A stretch of 64,000 nucleotides of DNA from Cladosporium sp. IMV 00045 (GCA_001931905.2 MSJI02000388.1:1-64000); one strand, 5' to 3'. Shown: positions 30,193 to 42,475, numbered from the stretch's first letter. Notes: generated by a model from the sequence alone, not told the origin. Numbers and translations: made by a program.

Positions 30193-31802
30193 ATGCAGTG
30201 CGCAAGTGGGTCCATCAGCTACAATGACCTCTACCAAATCAAATCTAACAATGCCCTCCAGTCTCCGGTGAGGCGCCGCAGCAGCCTGTCGCATCGCGAA
30301 AGTCCGGTTAGTCGAGGCAACCCAGCCATCATCAATCAATTCACCCACCCGCGCATTCCACTTACAGTAGGTATAGGCAATGTCTTCGAAAGGCGCTTGA
30401 TAGAGGCTTACATCTCGGAGAACGGCACCGACCCTGTCAACGGCGAAGAACTCACCGTCGACGACCTACTCGATCTCAAGCAACCGCGCTCCGTCAAACC
30501 CCGCCCTCCAACTCTCACATCCATCCCTGCGCTGCTGTCGACCTTCCAAAACGAATGGGACGCAATCATTCTCGAGACGTACCAGCTTAAACAGCAGCTG
30601 GCCGAGACGCGACAGGAGCTGAGCTCGGCGCTCTACTACAATGATTCCGCCCAACGAGTGATTGCGCGCTTGCAACAGGAGAGAGATGAGGCGCGTGATG
30701 CGCTTTCGCGTGTGACTGTCAATGGCAGTAATGGCGCATCCAACGGTGACGCTATGCAGGTGGATGGTCAAGGTCTGTCGTCTGCAGTATTGAGCAAGAT
30801 CGATGAGACTCAGCAAAGTCTGTCTGCCACACGTCGCAAGAGACCCGTGCCCGAAGGCTGGGCCACTGGAGAGGAGGTTGCATCGTACGAGGTCAAGAAC
30901 GAGATCGACTCGCAATTCACCGGGGCCAAATCTCTTGCCGTTGACGTTACGGGCGACTTCTTCCTGTGTGGAGATTCCGATGGCGCAGTTGGCATCTACG
31001 ATTTGAAGAACGGCGCTTTCACTACGAGGAACAACTTGGGAGCTGGTGCGGTTCTGGATGGTGTCTGGGCAAATGACAAGATTGCTGTCGCAACCTCGGG
31101 CGGTAACGTTTTGGTCGCTGTCGAGGGTTCCGTCCAGGCAAAGTTCCACCAACACGCTGGCGCTGCCAACGCCATTGCCGCGCACCCTTGTGGCGATCTT
31201 ATCGCATCTGTCGGTGTCGACAAGAGCTACGTCCTTTACGATCTGCACACATCGACTGTTCTCACCCAGATCTTCTCTGATTCCGGTATGTTCTCTGTCG
31301 GACTTCTTTGCCAGATTATGTTACTAACAAACGTTCAGAACTCACCACTGTTGTCTTCCACCCCGACGGCCACCTCCTTGCTGCTGGCGGTGCAGACGGT
31401 AGCATCAAGCTGTACGACGTGAAGACTTCTCAGCTTGCCCACACATTCCCCGCAGCCGCTCCCTCTCCCATCTCGGCCCTTTCATTCTCCGAAAACGGCA
31501 CCTGGCTCGCCTCCGCCCACCAAGACCAAAGCAGCGCCATCGTCTGGGACCTCCGCAAGCTCAACCAGCTCGTCACACTCGACGTCGGCACGGCCGTCAC
31601 CGGTCTCACCTGGGACTACACTGGACAGTTCCTCGCGGCTTGCGGTCTGGGAGGCGTTGCGGTTAGTCAGTACGAGAAGAAGGGCAAGTCTTGGTCGGAG
31701 CCGCTGCGGAGGGCTGTCAAGGCTATGGATGTGCAGTGGGGCGCTCAGGCGAAGAGTCTCGTGGCGTTGACCGACGAGGGCACCGTCAGTGTACTTGCTT
31801 AA
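30193..31802 (+). CDS. prp19: Pre-mRNA-processing factor 19 (U-box E3 ligase, Prp19/NTC complex)
   Basis: Four exons: 30193-30205 (13 nt), 30262-30306 (45 nt), 30377-31285 and 31339-31802; introns 56, 70 and 53 nt; 476 residues. Splicing the two tiny first exons rebuilds the U-box start MQCAISGEAPQQPVASRKSG followed by NVFERRLIEAYI and NGTDPVNGEELT. Without splicing the first 60 residues are nonsense. Next come the tetramerising helix (LLSTFQNEWDAIILETYQLK and the following coiled coil) and a seven-bladed WD40 region from about residue 225 to the end. Prp19 is the core E3 of the NineTeen complex, needed for spliceosome activation, and also acts in DNA repair. The third exon has three in-frame candidate acceptors (AG ending 30367, 30370, 30376); only the last gives the conserved KSGNVFE. 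Confidence 0.95.
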
Positions 31803-32682
31803 AGGCTTTTTCTGTAAGGGGGTGATTGTACCCGGTTTCTGTGGGAAAGGCAATGGCGTTCTGCGGCGTTCGACACGACCGTGAGAGAAGCGGCGTGTGT
31901 TCTTATTGTATCATATGGCGGATAGCAGCAGTGCGAGATCTGCGGCCGAAAATGGAATTGTGTGATATACCTTCACTGCCTACTGCGTCTTTACAAGGCG
32001 AGATCCGTTTTAGCTGCAAGCACGCACATGTGCCGAATTTGCTTTGAGACTTCCGAGACTGACCTGCAAGGTGTATATTGGTGGCTTATCAATATTCATC
32101 GAAACTATCTATGAACATACAAGCTGACTATGTGGGAAGGCAGCACGGCAGCACCTTATTATTGATCATTATATAGTACTGTAAGCGCTTCAAAGTCGAG
32201 TCTCATCATTTACAAAAACGCCAGGTCGGCGCTAGTCGCTAGTGCTGGCGATCGCCTCTGGATCATCCTCCCTTCAAGTTCGACCTTTGAAGTGAAGTGG
32301 GAAACATTCACGACAATAAATGACAATAGTGATTTTGATCTCAAGAGGACGATTGTTCACATATCTGTTGATTTCAAGCGTGCAAGATTTTGCTGACCAG
32401 AAAGCCTATTCCAACAGCCGCACCGACATCTTGCCACGGATTTAGCGCACCCTTCCGCCGGGGTCAAGCCTTCCATTTGACGCTCATCTACCACGACGAC
32501 GTCACGGACACACACATCCAACACCACATACCACTTCATTTACAGCACTTGTCGACCTCATCCTGTGACTTCCAGCACATGCGACAAATCTTCTGAGGCC
32601 GCCTGGAGCACGGCACTCGACACTTCAACTCCCGCTGCAGCTCCTCAAAAAGCACGCTTTCCGCCGAATCGAGCTGTCAAGC
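31803..32682. other. Intergenic: prp19 3' flank and 5' region of the RING/SIM gene
   Basis: 880 bp between same-strand genes, no supported gene. Confidence 0.55.
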
Positions 32683-34396
32683 ATGGACCGCCTGACATCT
32701 ATGAACAAGGTGGGTTGTGAGAGCGCTCACAGCACTTCGTTTTCTTTCTCTTCATACTGACTCCTTCCCTTCTGCAGTATTCGCACAGCAACATGCCAGG
32801 ACCACATCGCTCAGATGCTCAATCTTCAATCTTCGACCAACCCCACCCCTCACGAGCGCCACCCGACGAACACTACACCAACAGCGAACACCCGACTCAA
32901 CGTAGAAGACTAGATACACCGAGCACGCTGAGGCCACACTACCCTGGTGACGGGCTGGATTTCAGGCGACCGGTCATGTCGGCATCCGGCAGGGATGGGT
33001 CTTCGGGGCCTGGCACGGATTACAGGCAGGAGGAACCAATAGACCTCACGGACGAGAGGCTTGATCAGAGTGGGCCAAACACACACTTGCCACATACGGC
33101 GACGCAACCGCACACGGCTTCAGATACGGAGGGTATGGAGGCTCACAGTTCGAACTCCCGCGCTCAGCGACTGCCCCGGTTTCAAAGAGATATTATCGAC
33201 CTTGCCGGCTCGGATGACGAAGAGCAAGCACAACCACAACAGCAGCCACAAGATCGGCGGATATTTGGATACCCTGTCGCGGAGGACGAGGATTCATTAT
33301 TCATACCAGAGACGCACCCACGACCTACAACAGCAGGTCTGAGACGTCCGGGATTTATACGGCAACCGTCTCCTGCCATGGAGCTCAACGACGTAGAGTT
33401 TGTGGCTTCGCGACCAATATCACGACTTACCTCTCGCCGTCCCACGCCCGCGAGAGCGTCTAGTCGGACACCCCATCCAGCCGCGCGCTTCGACAACGAC
33501 ATGAACCAACCCATAGATCTCACCGCCGACGATGACGGCGACGACGATGACGATGTAATCCACACCAGCACTCGGCCCTTACCCAGCGTCAACGGTGACC
33601 GCCCAGCCATGGCAGGCAGCGGCATTGGCGTTCGCGACCCGCCCACCTACGGAGCTGGTCTTGGTCGACTCGTCCAGCGCATGCACCGAGCACGCCCAGG
33701 CCTACCAGGCTTCCTCTTTGGACGCCACCCCGAATTCGGCGGCGATGATCTCGAACGCATACGCGCCAACCAAGATGAAGCCCAGCAGCGCGCCGATCAA
33801 GCGCGCGAACACACCCAGGTCCTCCAAGTCCACCTGGCCCGAGCCAGGGCAGAACTGGTGCGAGAGGGAGGAGGAGGAGGAGGCCGACCGCCACGACCGC
33901 GCCCCCGCGCCGTCCCCGTGATCAACATGAACCTGAACATGGACTACGGGCTCGTCGGTTTCGACCTCGGCTTCGGCGCCGCACCTCCCCGACCCCCAAC
34001 ACCGAAATACGAACCTCCCCCGCCTGCCGAGAAGGGCTTCACGCACAGCCCGGAAGAAAACGAAGAAGTCGTCTGCCCCAACTGCGGCGACGAGCTCGCT
34101 GTGAGCGACGGTGAGGTCAAGCAGCAAATCTACGTCGTCAAGACGTGCGGTCACGTAAGTTTCTTTGCCGTTGTTCGCAGCGTTACGTTCTCGCGAAGCG
34201 TTCCGTGAACTGACATACGTTCTAACAGGCTTACTGCGGCGAATGCGCCACTCGCGAACGCCCGCATTCGAGCAAAAAGGGCAAGGGCAAGGCTCTGGAC
34301 CCGAGTCTGCCGCCTCCGTTGAAGAAGTGCGTTGTTGTCGGTTGCGAGAAGAGCGCGACTAAGAGTCAGATGATTCATGTTTTTATGAGTAGCTAG
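32683..34396 (+). CDS. RING-finger protein with SUMO-interaction motifs (SUMO-targeted ubiquitin ligase-like)
   Basis: Three exons: 32683-32709, 32778-34154 and 34229-34396; introns 68 and 74 nt, both phase 0; 523 residues. The short first exon (MDRLTSMNK) is inferred from a good donor and TTCTGCAG acceptor; an internal ATG at 32793 would drop 14 residues. The first 400 residues are disordered but carry three hydrophobic-acidic SUMO-binding motifs: PIDLTDE (96-102), DIIDLAGSDDE (147-157) and PIDLTADDD (254-262). The C-terminus has a RING-like set: CPNCGDEL, then KTCGHAYCGEC spanning the last intron, then CVVVGCEK. Several SIMs followed by a C-terminal RING is the layout of RNF4/Slx8-Rfp1 type STUbLs, which ubiquitinate polySUMO proteins in genome maintenance. 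The last zinc pair is spaced unusually (CxxxxC), so E3 activity is inferred. Confidence 0.83.
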
Positions 34397-35745
34397 TCGT
34401 TTTTGATTGTGTGGTAGGGGGGATTCAAATCCCTGGGTGCCTCCTATTCTTCTCTCTGACTGTTCCCGCAAATTCAAATCGAGGATGTTGAAAAGGGGTG
34501 CGGTGGAAGGTTCTTCTTTCTCTCGCTCGTAAAGGTCTCAGATTCCTTGTTTGGTTCAGTCTTTCTTTTTCAGTCAAGGTCTCGGGGTCCTCTCAGGGCG
34601 ACTTGGAATTCTTTGGGGCGTTTTGCTTTTACCAGCTGGAAACTGGTGCTGGGAGTGGGAGGAAATTGGTTGGGGTTGCTGCCTCTACCTGTTTTTACTG
34701 GCGGGGTCGTTGTGAGCGGTGGCGTTATTGGATGATGGTGTGCACTATCCAATTCAGTAATTCTATCAATACATGAATCGTTGATTCTTTGCAATTTCTG
34801 ACTTGGGTTGGGTGGGTTTGGTTGTGGGATGAGGATTGATTGTCGTTGTTCTTTTCCTTTCCTTATCCTTGTGGTGCTTGCCACGGAGGTTGATCCAATT
34901 TCGGAGTCTGGTGCCATGAATAGGACCATGATGATACGGAGCTCAAAGAACACATGGTGATTGCAGGTCGTGTTCTCAGCGGTACCTCAACCCTAACCCT
35001 AGGAATCACACATCGAAGATTGATCTTTCGATCAATTGACGTATGCTCTTTTGCAATGCAAACAGAGTCCTTCTTCAGTTTGTCATGTCTATATCAAGAC
35101 CTAGACGATAGGACAAGTGCTTACAGTGGCGATGCGTCTTAGGTGTACAGAAACATGCTTGTGTAGCATCGTACGACGCCAAATGCACGCACAATCGAGC
35201 GTTCGATATGTGTTGACCCACCACAAATCACTCGCAAATCCACAACATTGTCTCACATACAAGAGCTGCACGGGTTATCGTTGCTCGTATGCATGTCGAC
35301 TAACACCAAATCTATGCATCGATATGGACATACTTGTACGTTTACTTGCAGCAATGTTCAGACGGATCATACTCAACATGTATCGATCATTTGCTTTCAC
35401 TGCGCTCGCGGAATGCTAGTACAGGAGTCAGATTTCGAGGAATCGCTGTTCAGTGTTACCTGAAGTTACTTCTATACATACAATGGCATATGTATATGTT
35501 TGTGCGACAAGATGGACGACGATGTTCAACATCCTCTCCTCGGGTACCTGCATTCGACGGGCCGCCGCCATCCCCAATGGTGGATCCCGACGGCATGCAT
35601 CCCCGCAATCAGAGCATCCCATCGTCCCACGTTGTTGGTCTCAACTTTCATTACCCTTCATACACGTCTGGTTTTCGTTTTCCCATTCTGCAAACACGCC
35701 GCCATACACTCATCGACCATACATACACCAAACGACTGTTCGACC
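34397..35745. other. Intergenic: 5' region of phs1
   Basis: 1.35 kb, no supported gene. A short telomere-like CCCTAACCCTA occurs at about 34991-35001 but only two units long. The frame 35500-35745 is continuous with phs1 but adds an unlikely N-terminus and is treated as leader. Confidence 0.5.
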
Positions 35746-36507
35746 ATGAACCGCCCTGCCGACTCCCAGCGCCCGAGCGCTCCCACGCCGCCGCCCAAAA
35801 CCCTTCGCACGCAGTACCTCACTCTGTACAATCTCGTGTCTGCCTTTTTCTGGCTTCAGATCTTCTATCGGGTCTTGTTGATCCTCGCCGCTGGAGGCGG
35901 TTGCGAGGAAGTCTTCCTGCGTTGCGATGACTATGTTAGATATGTGCAGTCGGCTGCTGCGTTGGAGATCGTGCATGCCGTTTTCGGTAGGTTTAACACA
36001 CGTTTCCATTGGGAATGTAGGCCTCGAAATGAAAAGAGCAGACTGCTAACACAGCCATCTCGCACAGGCATCGTTCGCGCTCCCATCCTCACAACAGTCA
36101 TGCAAGTCGCCTCGCGCTTCCTCCTAGTCTGGGGCATCGCCTTCTTCTTCCCAGCAACCACGTCCGTCTCGCCAGCTTTCACCAGCATGCTCCTGGCCTG
36201 GAGCATGACCGAGGTGATCCGCTACGGCTACTTCGCCTACAGCCTGCACTACGGCGGCGTCCCCAGCTGGCTGACCTGGCTGCGCTACAACACTTTCTTC
36301 GTCCTCTACCCCATGGGCATTTCCAGCGAGTGCTGGCTGGTTTACTCGGCTACGGAGCCGGCGCGCAAGCAGTTGGGTCAGGAGTACGAGTGGGCTCTTT
36401 GGGCTATTCTGGTGGTGTATGTTCCGGGCGCGTACGTGCTTTACACTCATATGATGGCGCAGAGGAGGAAGGTCATGAAGGGTTTGAAGCAGAAGAAGAC
36501 GCAGTAA
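35746..36507 (+). CDS. phs1: Very-long-chain 3-hydroxyacyl-CoA dehydratase (Phs1/PTPLA family)
   Basis: Two exons, 35746-35986 and 36068-36507, with an 81-nt intron (GTAGGT..CACAG); 226 residues. The start MNRPADSQRPS is chosen because the conserved part, YLTLYNLVSAFFWLQIFYRVL, follows soon after; a longer in-frame form from 35500 is improbable. Six hydrophobic segments are visible. Conserved blocks include LEIVHAVFGIVRAP across the intron, WSMTEVIRYGYFAY, and RYNTFFVLYPMGISSE with the Tyr and Glu thought to form the catalytic pair. The C-terminus is Lys-rich (KVMKGLKQKKTQ), an ER-retention-like tail. The enzyme performs the third step of ER fatty-acid elongation, making trans-2-enoyl-CoA for sphingolipid chains. 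Confidence 0.94.
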   Translation: MNRPADSQRPSAPTPPPKTLRTQYLTLYNLVSAFFWLQIFYRVLLILAAGGGCEEVFLRCDDYVRYVQSAAALEIVHAVFGRFNTRFHWECRPRNEKSRLLTQPSRTGIVRAPILTTVMQVASRFLLVWGIAFFFPATTSVSPAFTSMLLAWSMTEVIRYGYFAYSLHYGGVPSWLTWLRYNTFFVLYPMGISSECWLVYSATEPARKQLGQEYEWALWAILVVYVPGAYVLYTHMMAQRRKVMKGLKQKKTQ

Positions 36508-37130
36508 AGGATGATGGATGTCGGGACCTGCCATCGGAACACGCAGATTACAAAGCCCACGCGCTTAGGAACAGCCGGTGCATTGGCCCAAACGCCGCTG
36601 ACCGCAGGACATGAGGAGGAACCCTTCGTCTCGTCTCGCGACTTCACAACCACCGCCCGGTCAACAACAACGGACCATGACTCCGAAAAGAGGGGGAGTT
36701 TCATGTGCCAAGCTCTCAAGATTGCTATTTCTCACGAGGCCGTGATACTCCTGACCATTTGGTGAACGGCTTACAGGCTGCATGATGCTGCGATGCATGA
36801 AAGCAGAAAAAGGTCTCTCTTGTCGGCGTGCTCGGACCGTGTTGCTAGGCTCTCGCGAGGATGCTTTGCCGTGCTTGCGTGCAGGGACGATCGGCGGATC
36901 CGACAGGGTATCTGGGGGGTCTCGATCTTGTTTATGGATCATCGAGGTAGCAGAGTAGAGTCACATGCAACTTGTCGAGTCGTACCAGCATCTGGACCTT
37001 TCACCATCATCGACGTTCATCATCGACGCGCCTCAGATCTGCTGCACGTGGTGGCATGCTGGCGAGAGACTGGCTCATTTCAGAGTCCTATCGTCGTCCC
37101 AAGTCAAGCTCGATCATACGTCTGGTACAT

Positions 37131-37254
37131 ACTTGACGCCGTGCAGCAAGGAGAGCAAGACTTCGCGCTTATCGTGCATGTCGAGCTCTATCATATGGCT
37201 AGTAAGTATTTGACGACACGCAGTAAGGCAACCAAGACCGCGCCTGTCATGCAT
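37131..37254. repeat. Diverged tandem duplication, period about 75 bp
   Basis: Two ~50-bp blocks, starting near 37131 and 37207, share the order TTGACG, GCAG then AAGG, CAAGAC, GCGC and TGCATG with several substitutions, partly C/T transitions. Read by eye; exact identity was not computed. Confidence 0.4.
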
Positions 37255-38293
37255 GCATGTTGCCTATTTGTCACCTGCCAGCCTGGAGAGCCAGGATGTG
37301 AACACGCCCAAGTATAGAGTACTACATGCAGTGGACTAAATCGATATAAAACCCAAGCCAACAGGTGTAGTTGAGAGTAGGAGCGCCCCGGTGGCGCCTT
37401 CAGCCCTCGGCACCGTACAGCAGATCCCTGGTCGGTACCAAGCGCACTTCTGCAGGTGTGACCGGTCCGTGGCTTGCAGACAGGCTGTATGCAGCACATA
37501 GAAGACATCCCGGCCCTCGGCTCGAGCGTGGGATTTTGTGAGCTGTCGATTTCTTTAAGCTTGCATGTGAGGCTCGATCGGCTGGGACGATACTACAGGA
37601 CTTGAAAACTTGAAAGACTCGGACGGGGAATGCTCACCGAAACATGGTAGTCAACCTGAAGAGGTACCAAAGGTAAACAATAAACGCGCAACAGAACCGT
37701 CTCATCACCACAATATACAATAAAATCATCAAACTCTATCACCTACAGACTCCCCGAGTCTCATCAAGACATGTGCTTGGGACCCACATCCGCTGCTGTC
37801 ACACCGCGGCGTCGGGCTTCACGCCGACCTCGCAGAAAAGGATCTTTCCTGCCGACAGCAGCGGCAACATGACTTTCGCCACAACCACTCCGACTAAGCG
37901 GACCATCCCAAGCGCTCAGAGTATAGCGTCAACGAGAAACTACATCATTTCCCCAATAATGACCGCATTGCTCTGAAGTCCTATGAAACATGCCGGAGCC
38001 GGGGCGAGTCGGACTCACGTCCGGTCAGACTGGGAAGGCATCTTTCCAGTGCTCTGTCACCGAATTCCATTCGTCCAGGCTTTTCGCGGAGGCAGGTCCA
38101 TGTGGTGCCTTAATCACTATTTGCATTTGCTGATGTTGTGCAGATGATACGACGGCAGGCCCAGAGCCGTTGCCGGTGCATGTGCACAAGGCACGGATTG
38201 ACCGGGCCGGCAATTGGTCAAGTAAAGGAGAAACGCAGCCAACAGACGCTGCCCGGTCGACGGCACTATCGGGCGATGCTTTGGAGACGACAA

Positions 38294-38341
38294 GCCTACA
38301 CGCCTACAAGCTTATACGCCTATACGCTTATAAGCCTACAC
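38294..38341. repeat. Minisatellite, six tandem 8-bp units GCYTAYAM
   Basis: Six back-to-back octamers: GCCTACAC, GCCTACAA, GCTTATAC, GCCTATAC, GCTTATAA, GCCTACAC. The units differ mainly by C/T transitions at positions 3 and 6. Confidence 0.85.
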
Positions 38342-39301
38342 GTCCCTCGACTTCCGCAGCGCGCAACGTGGCCCAAGAGCGGCGCTGGGAGAGCCCCCAA
38401 CACACGAAGCGCGTCGAGCGCCTCTGGCTCCGGGATTTTCCTGTCAATGATTGGCTCTTCGAAAGTCGGAGAGAACTCCTCAGTCGTAGCTGAATTGGCC
38501 TCGGTAGCATCGTCACCGGTTCATGGTCGATCAATTCGCTCGACCAGATCGTACAGTACTGATTGTACGGGAGAGACGATTCCAATCACACCGGAATTCT
38601 CGATGTCGAAAGTTGTGAGCAATCAACAACTTCGGAGACGAGTGCGCCTGAGATGTTAACTCACATGCGATTTCGCCACCCCAGCTTAAACGAGGGCCGG
38701 CATGAATGCTTGTTTGTCTACCGGCCAGCAGCCCCAGGAAAGTGCGAAATTGAGACACTAGTTCCATCGCATTCCGATGCCTCTATGACTACGGCGGAAC
38801 GACAGGTAACTCTGCCTCCTAAGTGCCGTATACGCAGCTCGTGCGGCTCGATGGAAGCAGCTACTTCAGCAAGCCTTGGCCCTCTAACTGGGATCCCCGA
38901 CTCCGCGGTTTTCTTAGGGTCCACTCGTGTCACGTCCTTACGCTTTGCCTTCTATCAAATAACCCGAACAGTCCATCTACAGGCTGCTGAGAACCTTTGC
39001 GCGTGAAGCTGTCAGGCTCGCCACCGATGTCCAATGCCTTCTCCTTCTTTTCTTCATAACTTGCGCTTTCTAGTCGATGACCGCCTTGAACTTGCTCAAT
39101 CAAGACAGATAGACGGCCCTCACTATCATACACGCCATCTCAGGCAGAGGTCGTCAAGCCGCTTTTATTATTAATTCAGGACCGAAGTCCATTGACCTTG
39201 TAGCCGCCTTGCAGCCGGACCGCAGAGGTCGGCCGGACTGACCTGAGCCTGCAAAGCGCAAACACGTCTCGCACGCTCGCGTTCTTACTGTCGCGGACAC
39301 C

Positions 39302-41279
39302 ATGTCAACTTCCTCAGGGGGAAAGGCAGCCGTGCCAGGAAGTTCTGATCGACCCAAAAAGCTTCAGCGAATCTCTCAAGCTTGCGATCTGTGCCATCGC
39401 CGGAGCATTCGTTGCCGGCCGAGCACGGAAAACCCTCAAGCCCAATGCCAGAACTGCTTCGACTTCGGTGTCGTCTGCACCTACAAGCGACCATCACGGC
39501 GACGCAGAAACCCATCGGTATCTTACGGCCAAGGCACACCGCCGAATATCCTACCCTATCAGCAACAGCAACAACAGCCCCAGGCTTTGGTGAGAATCTT
39601 GCACTACTCTATGTCATTTTTGCGTCACTAACGCGACAAACAAGTCCAAATCGTCTACTGAGCCTCCCACATCAGATACTGTCGCTCAATCATCCAGCAA
39701 CCATGCCTCCGACTATGCTGGTGCCTTTTCTGCAGTGCGGGAAGGGCGCTCAGAAGACCTCGTAGCATGGCGTTCTTTTGCTTTAGCCAACCCGAGCATC
39801 ATCAACGAGCTGCTGCGGATCTATATGGATGTCGTGTACCCGATATTCCCACTCTTCCACGGACCGTCATTATGGGAGCGAATCAGCAAGAAGGACCATC
39901 TTTGCGATCGTGGCTTCTTCGCATCAGTGATGGGAGCCTGCGCACTGGCATCAGCCAGAGCGCGAGACGGAGCGCTTTTTGACAACTACAACTTTGCCGC
40001 GGATGGACCGGAACGACAGTCGGAGATGTTCTACATGGCCGCGTCAGATGCGATTTTCAAGGACCTCAACAAAGCGCAAGGCTTAGGATATCTCCGCGCG
40101 TGCGGGCTGCTTGCGATGACCGCCATACAATATGGACAGATAGCGTCCATGCACCAACATCTGGGCAACTTCTGCACACTGGCAGCGATGCAACAATTCC
40201 ACGACGAAACCCACTGGCCGCGAAATCTGACCTTGATCGAGAAAGAAGAGTGTCGGCGACTATACTGGTCAATGTACAACCTTGACGTGCTTGTCGCGGT
40301 CGTGTTCAATGGGGTGATGAAGTTTCAAGAAACCAGCGCAAACGTACAGTACCCAACGGAAATCGATGATGGCGAGCTCACAGCGTTCGATTGCGCCCCA
40401 GGCCCTGAAGGGAACTGGCTCCGAGGTTGGAACTTTGTCACAGACTTGTACCGGGTGCTGGAACACACGATCAAGCGCGTCAGGCGCAACCATCAAACCC
40501 ATCGGGCCGACAGGATCACGGTGACCCATCTGTTTGGGACAGAGTTCAACGATTTGCAAGTCGCCGAAGGAGTATGGTCTCTCTATTGCCAGCTACCAGA
40601 ACGGTTCAGGAACTTCGCCGCACCGGTCACTGGCGATGCTCTGGAAGATCTCTATGGATTCCAGGCAGCAAACATACAAGCGACTTATCAACTTCTCCGC
40701 ATGACGCTCTTCTCCGCCGGCTACACGCAGGATGTTTATCAGAAATGCGACATTGCGAAAGAACTCCTATCCTCCCTCCACAGCATCTGTCCTCGCTTCC
40801 TGACGATGATCAGCACCCCATTGGTATATCACTTGGGCGGTATCGGTCATATTCTGGCCTCTGTCATGGAAGGCTCGCTTACCGAGGATTCATATGAACG
40901 CGTCAGGGCCCTGCTGGTTTCTATGGCCGACCTTCTGGAGGGACTGGAATCGTTTTTACAGCCAACAGCAGGCGCGAGCAAAGGCCTGCGATCGCAAGTT
41001 GACAAAATCGATCGTTACATGCGTGCGCAACGCACTTCCTCGTCTTACACGTCCACCATGCTGGACCCGACATCCATGGCTCCTCATTACGCTCCAGGCC
41101 AACGCCCGGTATATTCACAACATCAAGCGCCGCCGATGGGGCAGGTCGAATATCAGGTGCAGGGTGCTCCACCTCAGTTCCAATTACCACAGGAAATCGT
41201 CGGACCGTGGCCCTGGCCCTTCGAGCCGCAGAACGACCCACAGCACCCCAGCAGCACGACACATGGATTCGATGGATGA
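39302..41279 (+). CDS. Zn2Cys6 fungal-specific transcription factor
   Basis: Two exons, 39302-39589 and 39645-41279, with a 55-nt intron in phase 0 (donor GTGAGA, CTAAC branch motif, acceptor ACAAG); 640 residues. The binuclear zinc cluster has its six ligands at Cys28, 31, 38, 49, 52 and 59 (CxxCx6C, then CxxCx6C), followed by the basic run KRPSRRRR. A Gln-rich linker precedes the fungal transcription factor middle homology region, about 140-400, with YPIFPLFHGPSLWERI and ECRRLYWSMYNLDVLVAVV. The C-terminal 100 residues are Pro/Gln-rich and may activate transcription. Target genes cannot be inferred. It is followed on the same strand, 1.2 kb downstream, by an amino-acid permease gene, which could be a target but is not demonstrably linked. 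Confidence 0.92.
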
Positions 41280-42475
41280 CCAATGAGAAAGATGAAGGAC
41301 ACACAGAGCAAAGGGTCCAAGACTTAAAGAATGGAGGACGAGTGTTGGCTTTTAATTCATCACGCGATGTTTTCGCTTTTGTTTGGGGAACAGAAACAGC
41401 GCTGGCGTTGGGAACATGGATATACCCGCATCAGACAACGGCGGTGCTTGCTTTAATCATTTGCTTTACCGATTGCAAAAATCGGGAAGAGGACAAATCA
41501 AGTTGGAGACCAGGAAGGGCAAGTACACATACATGTGTGATGACCTTTGAAGGAGTGCATTGTGCCGCGGCAGCACACAAAGACGACAGAAGAAACAGAA
41601 ATACATCAAAGAATAGCATACAAAGTTACATTCACGTCTGCTGGGGCTATGTGCAGTGCTTCATTTAATGCTCTGACAATGCAGTCATGTTGGAAACTCT
41701 TTTTGCGGAAAAGGTGAGCTCAATCATTGCATCAGCCCTAACGACAACATGCCAGCAAAGTCTAAACAAACAACCAAAACCTCTCGCTCATCAAACGCTG
41801 ATGAGAATACCGGAGGCAGCTTGAAAAAGCTCATTGCAACAGCACGAAAATTCATCTTCTTCACAAAGGGCCAAATCGCACACATCAGCGCAAGCAATAC
41901 GATGTCGACATGCGTCAATTTCTCGTGTGCATACCACGCGTCAATCACTCATATAATCTCTTACGGCTACGACTACTGTGAAAGACCTTAGTTCATCACG
42001 CCATCGTTCTAAAACTCCGCCTAGTCGACTCTCCGCCAGCCTCATGGGAGAAAGGGACCCTTCGAGAGCTCCAAGGCGCACCAAGCTTTGCAGAAAAACA
42101 GCTTCGGCCCGAAGCTTGATCTTTTTTGCAGATCGGCGGACGCTCAACGAACTTCACCTTGAGGTACGAGGTCTTCTAATAATGTGCAAGAGCCTGAGAA
42201 CATATGGTCAGTCGCCTTGTGTGAGCGGCCTCACTCTTAGCATGGCTAAATTTTCGCCCGCCAGAAAAAATGTCTGCTGCATTTGCAAAACCCCATCGTG
42301 TGGAGATAAAATCTGGGTTTCGACATGAAGGCCCACTCGGCCCATGGCACTACGGCGGCCCGTAGGAGGACACAGACTCGTCCACCGTTGACTACTAAAG
42401 CTTTTGACGTCCACGTCGCGGTCATCCATCGAACGCGGCCGGCCTCTCCTCAGTGTCCGAAAAGACTGTCCCGCC
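41280..42475. other. Intergenic: transcription factor 3' flank and permease 5' region
   Basis: 1.2 kb, no supported gene. The 80-codon frame at 41749-41991 has no recognisable feature. Confidence 0.5.

Larger units (their letters stand above)
36508..39301. other. Gene-poor 2.8-kb stretch with decayed small repeats
   Basis: The longest region without a supported gene. Many short open frames occur on both strands, none with recognisable domains. It contains a degenerate tandem duplication (37131-37254) and an 8-bp minisatellite (38294-38341), listed separately. The final part must hold the promoter of the Zn2Cys6 gene. No transposase or reverse-transcriptase remnant could be recognised. Confidence 0.55.

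Noticed and set aside
34415..34450. Possible T-arm GGATTCAAATCC after the RING gene
   Set aside because: No D-arm, anticodon arm or acceptor partner at the right distance.
34986..35003. Telomere-like CCCTAACCCTA
   Set aside because: Only two units inside an ordinary intergenic region; expected occasionally by chance.
35500..35745. N-terminal extension of phs1
   Set aside because: In frame but unlike any Phs1 N-terminus; the ATG at 35746 gives the usual length.
37990..38090. tRNA-like sequence on the minus strand (AGAGCACTGG segment, hairpins, GTCCGACTC resembling a B box)
   Set aside because: The B box has a mismatch at an invariant T, the anticodon loop lacks T33 and acceptor ends do not pair. 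At most a degenerate tRNA relic.
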